Part shown: piece by piece, positions 63,293 to 64,000 of the stretch | Layout: each line of letters opens with the position of its first letter | How positions within the stretch are numbered: position 1 is the first letter of the stretch | Assembly: GCF_020171655.1 (NCBI RefSeq) | Contig: NZ_JAIVAC010000001.1 | Span: 1,984,001-2,048,000, forward strand | Reading direction: 5' to 3' | From: Exiguobacterium aestuarii | GTDB lineage: Bacteria; Bacillota; Bacilli; Exiguobacteriales; Exiguobacteriaceae | Length of the DNA: 64,000 bases | Translations under genes and position numbers: made by a program | The notes under the pieces: generated by a model | The model's input: only the letters and a program-made list of their open reading frames with translations | Told to the model about the DNA's origin: nothing | Databases searched by the model: none

Positions 63293-63856
63293 TTAATTGT
63301 TTGCAACTTCTCCGGCTTTCGTACGGACTGACTGCATCGCTTCCGTCCACGGAAGGAGTTGGTCGAGCATGTCGTTGACCGATTGTGCTTGCACATCTTT
63401 CGGTGCGAAATGTGTTCCGTTCTCGAAGTCCGTGAAGAGTGAGAGTGCAGGATGGACACGTACGTGAGCGATTGACAATTCACTCAAGATGCCACGTAAA
63501 TGTTCCGTTGCACGTGCTCCACCGACAGAACCGTATGACACGATTCCGGCTGCTTTATTGTTCCATTCGACGCGTAAGTAGTCGAGTGCGTTTTTAAGAG
63601 ATGCTGAGATGGAATGATTGTATTCTTGGACGATGAAGATGAATCCGTCCATTTGCGCAATTTTCTCCGACCAAGCTGCTGCGCCTGATGCGTCTTGGCC
63701 AGCTTCACCGAGAAGCGGCAAGTTGTAGTCTGCGATGTCGATGACTTCATAGTTGGCATCGCCACGTTTGTCGGCGAGTTCTTTCACCCATTCCCCGACT
63801 TGTGGACTGACGCGACCTTCACGAGTTGATCCGAGTACGATTCCGATGTTTAACAT
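63293..63856 (-). CDS. NADPH-dependent FMN reductase
   Basis: 187 residues. GIVLGSTREGRVSPQVGEW is the phosphate-binding loop of the flavodoxin-like fold, VQEYNHSISASLKNALDYL and SYGSVGGARA typical of YhdA/ArsH/chromate-reductase family. AAGGAGG lies before ATG 63856. The frame is also open to ATG 63922, which overlaps the upstream stop and has GAGGG, so an N-terminal extension is possible. Confidence 0.9.
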   Translation of the reverse strand: MLNIGIVLGSTREGRVSPQVGEWVKELADKRGDANYEVIDIADYNLPLLGEAGQDASGAAAWSEKIAQMDGFIFIVQEYNHSISASLKNALDYLRVEWNNKAAGIVSYGSVGGARATEHLRGILSELSIAHVRVHPALSLFTDFENGTHFAPKDVQAQSVNDMLDQLLPWTEAMQSVRTKAGEVANN

Positions 63857-63918
63857 AGTAGTTCCTCCTTGGTTATGTTGTGATTCATCTGATTTTCCAA
63901 ACAAACGATTTAAGAAAC

Positions 63919-64000
63919 TCATTTCATGCCCTCATATTCTTTCTCAAATGTTTTCGTGCTTCTGACTGTATCGATTGGTCGCACCATCGCCTCGATTTGC
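63919..64000 (-). CDS. 3' end of an unidentified gene (cut by window edge)
   Basis: Only the last 26 codons are visible, reading RSTKTFEKEYEGMK before TGA. Its stop overlaps the alternative ATG (63922) of the FMN reductase, so the two are likely co-transcribed. Too short for assignment. Confidence 0.5.
   Translation of the reverse strand, partial: QIEAMVRPIDTVRSTKTFEKEYEGMK

Noticed and set aside
1-64000. CRISPR array, insertion sequence, prophage, tRNA or rRNA
   Set aside because: No spaced direct repeats, transposase, integrase, phage structural gene, tRNA cloverleaf or rRNA sequence was recognised in the window.

Overview
The window is a 64 kb chromosomal segment of a low-to-mid GC Gram-positive bacterium. 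Strong AGGAGG-type ribosome binding sites, frequent GTG and TTG starts, sigma-A and sigma-B-like promoters, a cre-like site, a TPP riboswitch and the overall gene content fit Bacillales. The general look is closest to Exiguobacterium, but that genus name is an inference. I see no rRNA, tRNA, CRISPR array, insertion sequence, integrase or prophage gene.

Layout. 1-6.5 kb: a truncated RskA-type anti-sigma factor, a Gfo/Idh/MocA oxidoreductase, a small membrane protein, an EamA transporter, an ABC-F ATPase behind a leader-peptide/terminator attenuator, a hidden 54-residue membrane protein, about 500 bp without a convincing gene, and a Cof-type HAD phosphatase. 6.6-11.1 kb: a BCCT transporter and the kynU-kynA-kynB operon, which turns tryptophan into anthranilate. 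11.1-14.1 kb: an AT-rich block (SDR, HchA-like protein, AraC regulator) that looks acquired.

14.2-26.3 kb: a surface-glycan locus. It holds a roughly 1470-residue GT-C-like membrane protein with a very large outside domain, a small lipoprotein, a GT2 enzyme with a receiver-like N-terminus, a flippase, GT4 and GT2 transferases, an output-less response regulator whose phosphoacceptor Asp is Glu, and manC/manA for GDP-mannose supply. Two convergent gene pairs here overlap at their 3' ends. 26.4-32.2 kb: the ribose operon rbsR-K-D-A-C-B, with a palindromic operator lying exactly between -35 and -10 and a cre-like site just downstream.

32.2-39.8 kb: GNAT enzymes, DUF4385, OsmC, a GGDEF protein, an NAD(P)-binding protein and the TPP-riboswitch-controlled thiamine salvage operon tenA-thiM-thiD-thiE. 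39.8-43.9 kb: a 50-residue membrane protein whose RBS lies in a terminator arm, an ANT(6)-like nucleotidyltransferase coupled to a pentapeptide-repeat protein, Nudix and HAD hydrolases, and a PadR/HAAS pair. 44-64 kb: stress and housekeeping accessory genes. These include an aldehyde dehydrogenase, a copper-binding four-helix protein, a kinase-like protein, pirin, a DksA-like general stress protein behind a sigma-B-like promoter, an M23 peptidase, an S66 carboxypeptidase, several GNAT and Nudix enzymes, an SDR, a saccharopine-dehydrogenase-like protein and an FMN reductase, and the window ends inside another gene.

The most interesting items are the ABC-F attenuator, the glycan locus with two receiver-like proteins, the small membrane ORF wired into a terminator, and the acquired SDR/HchA/AraC block. 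Functions are read from motifs and family memory only; no database search was possible.
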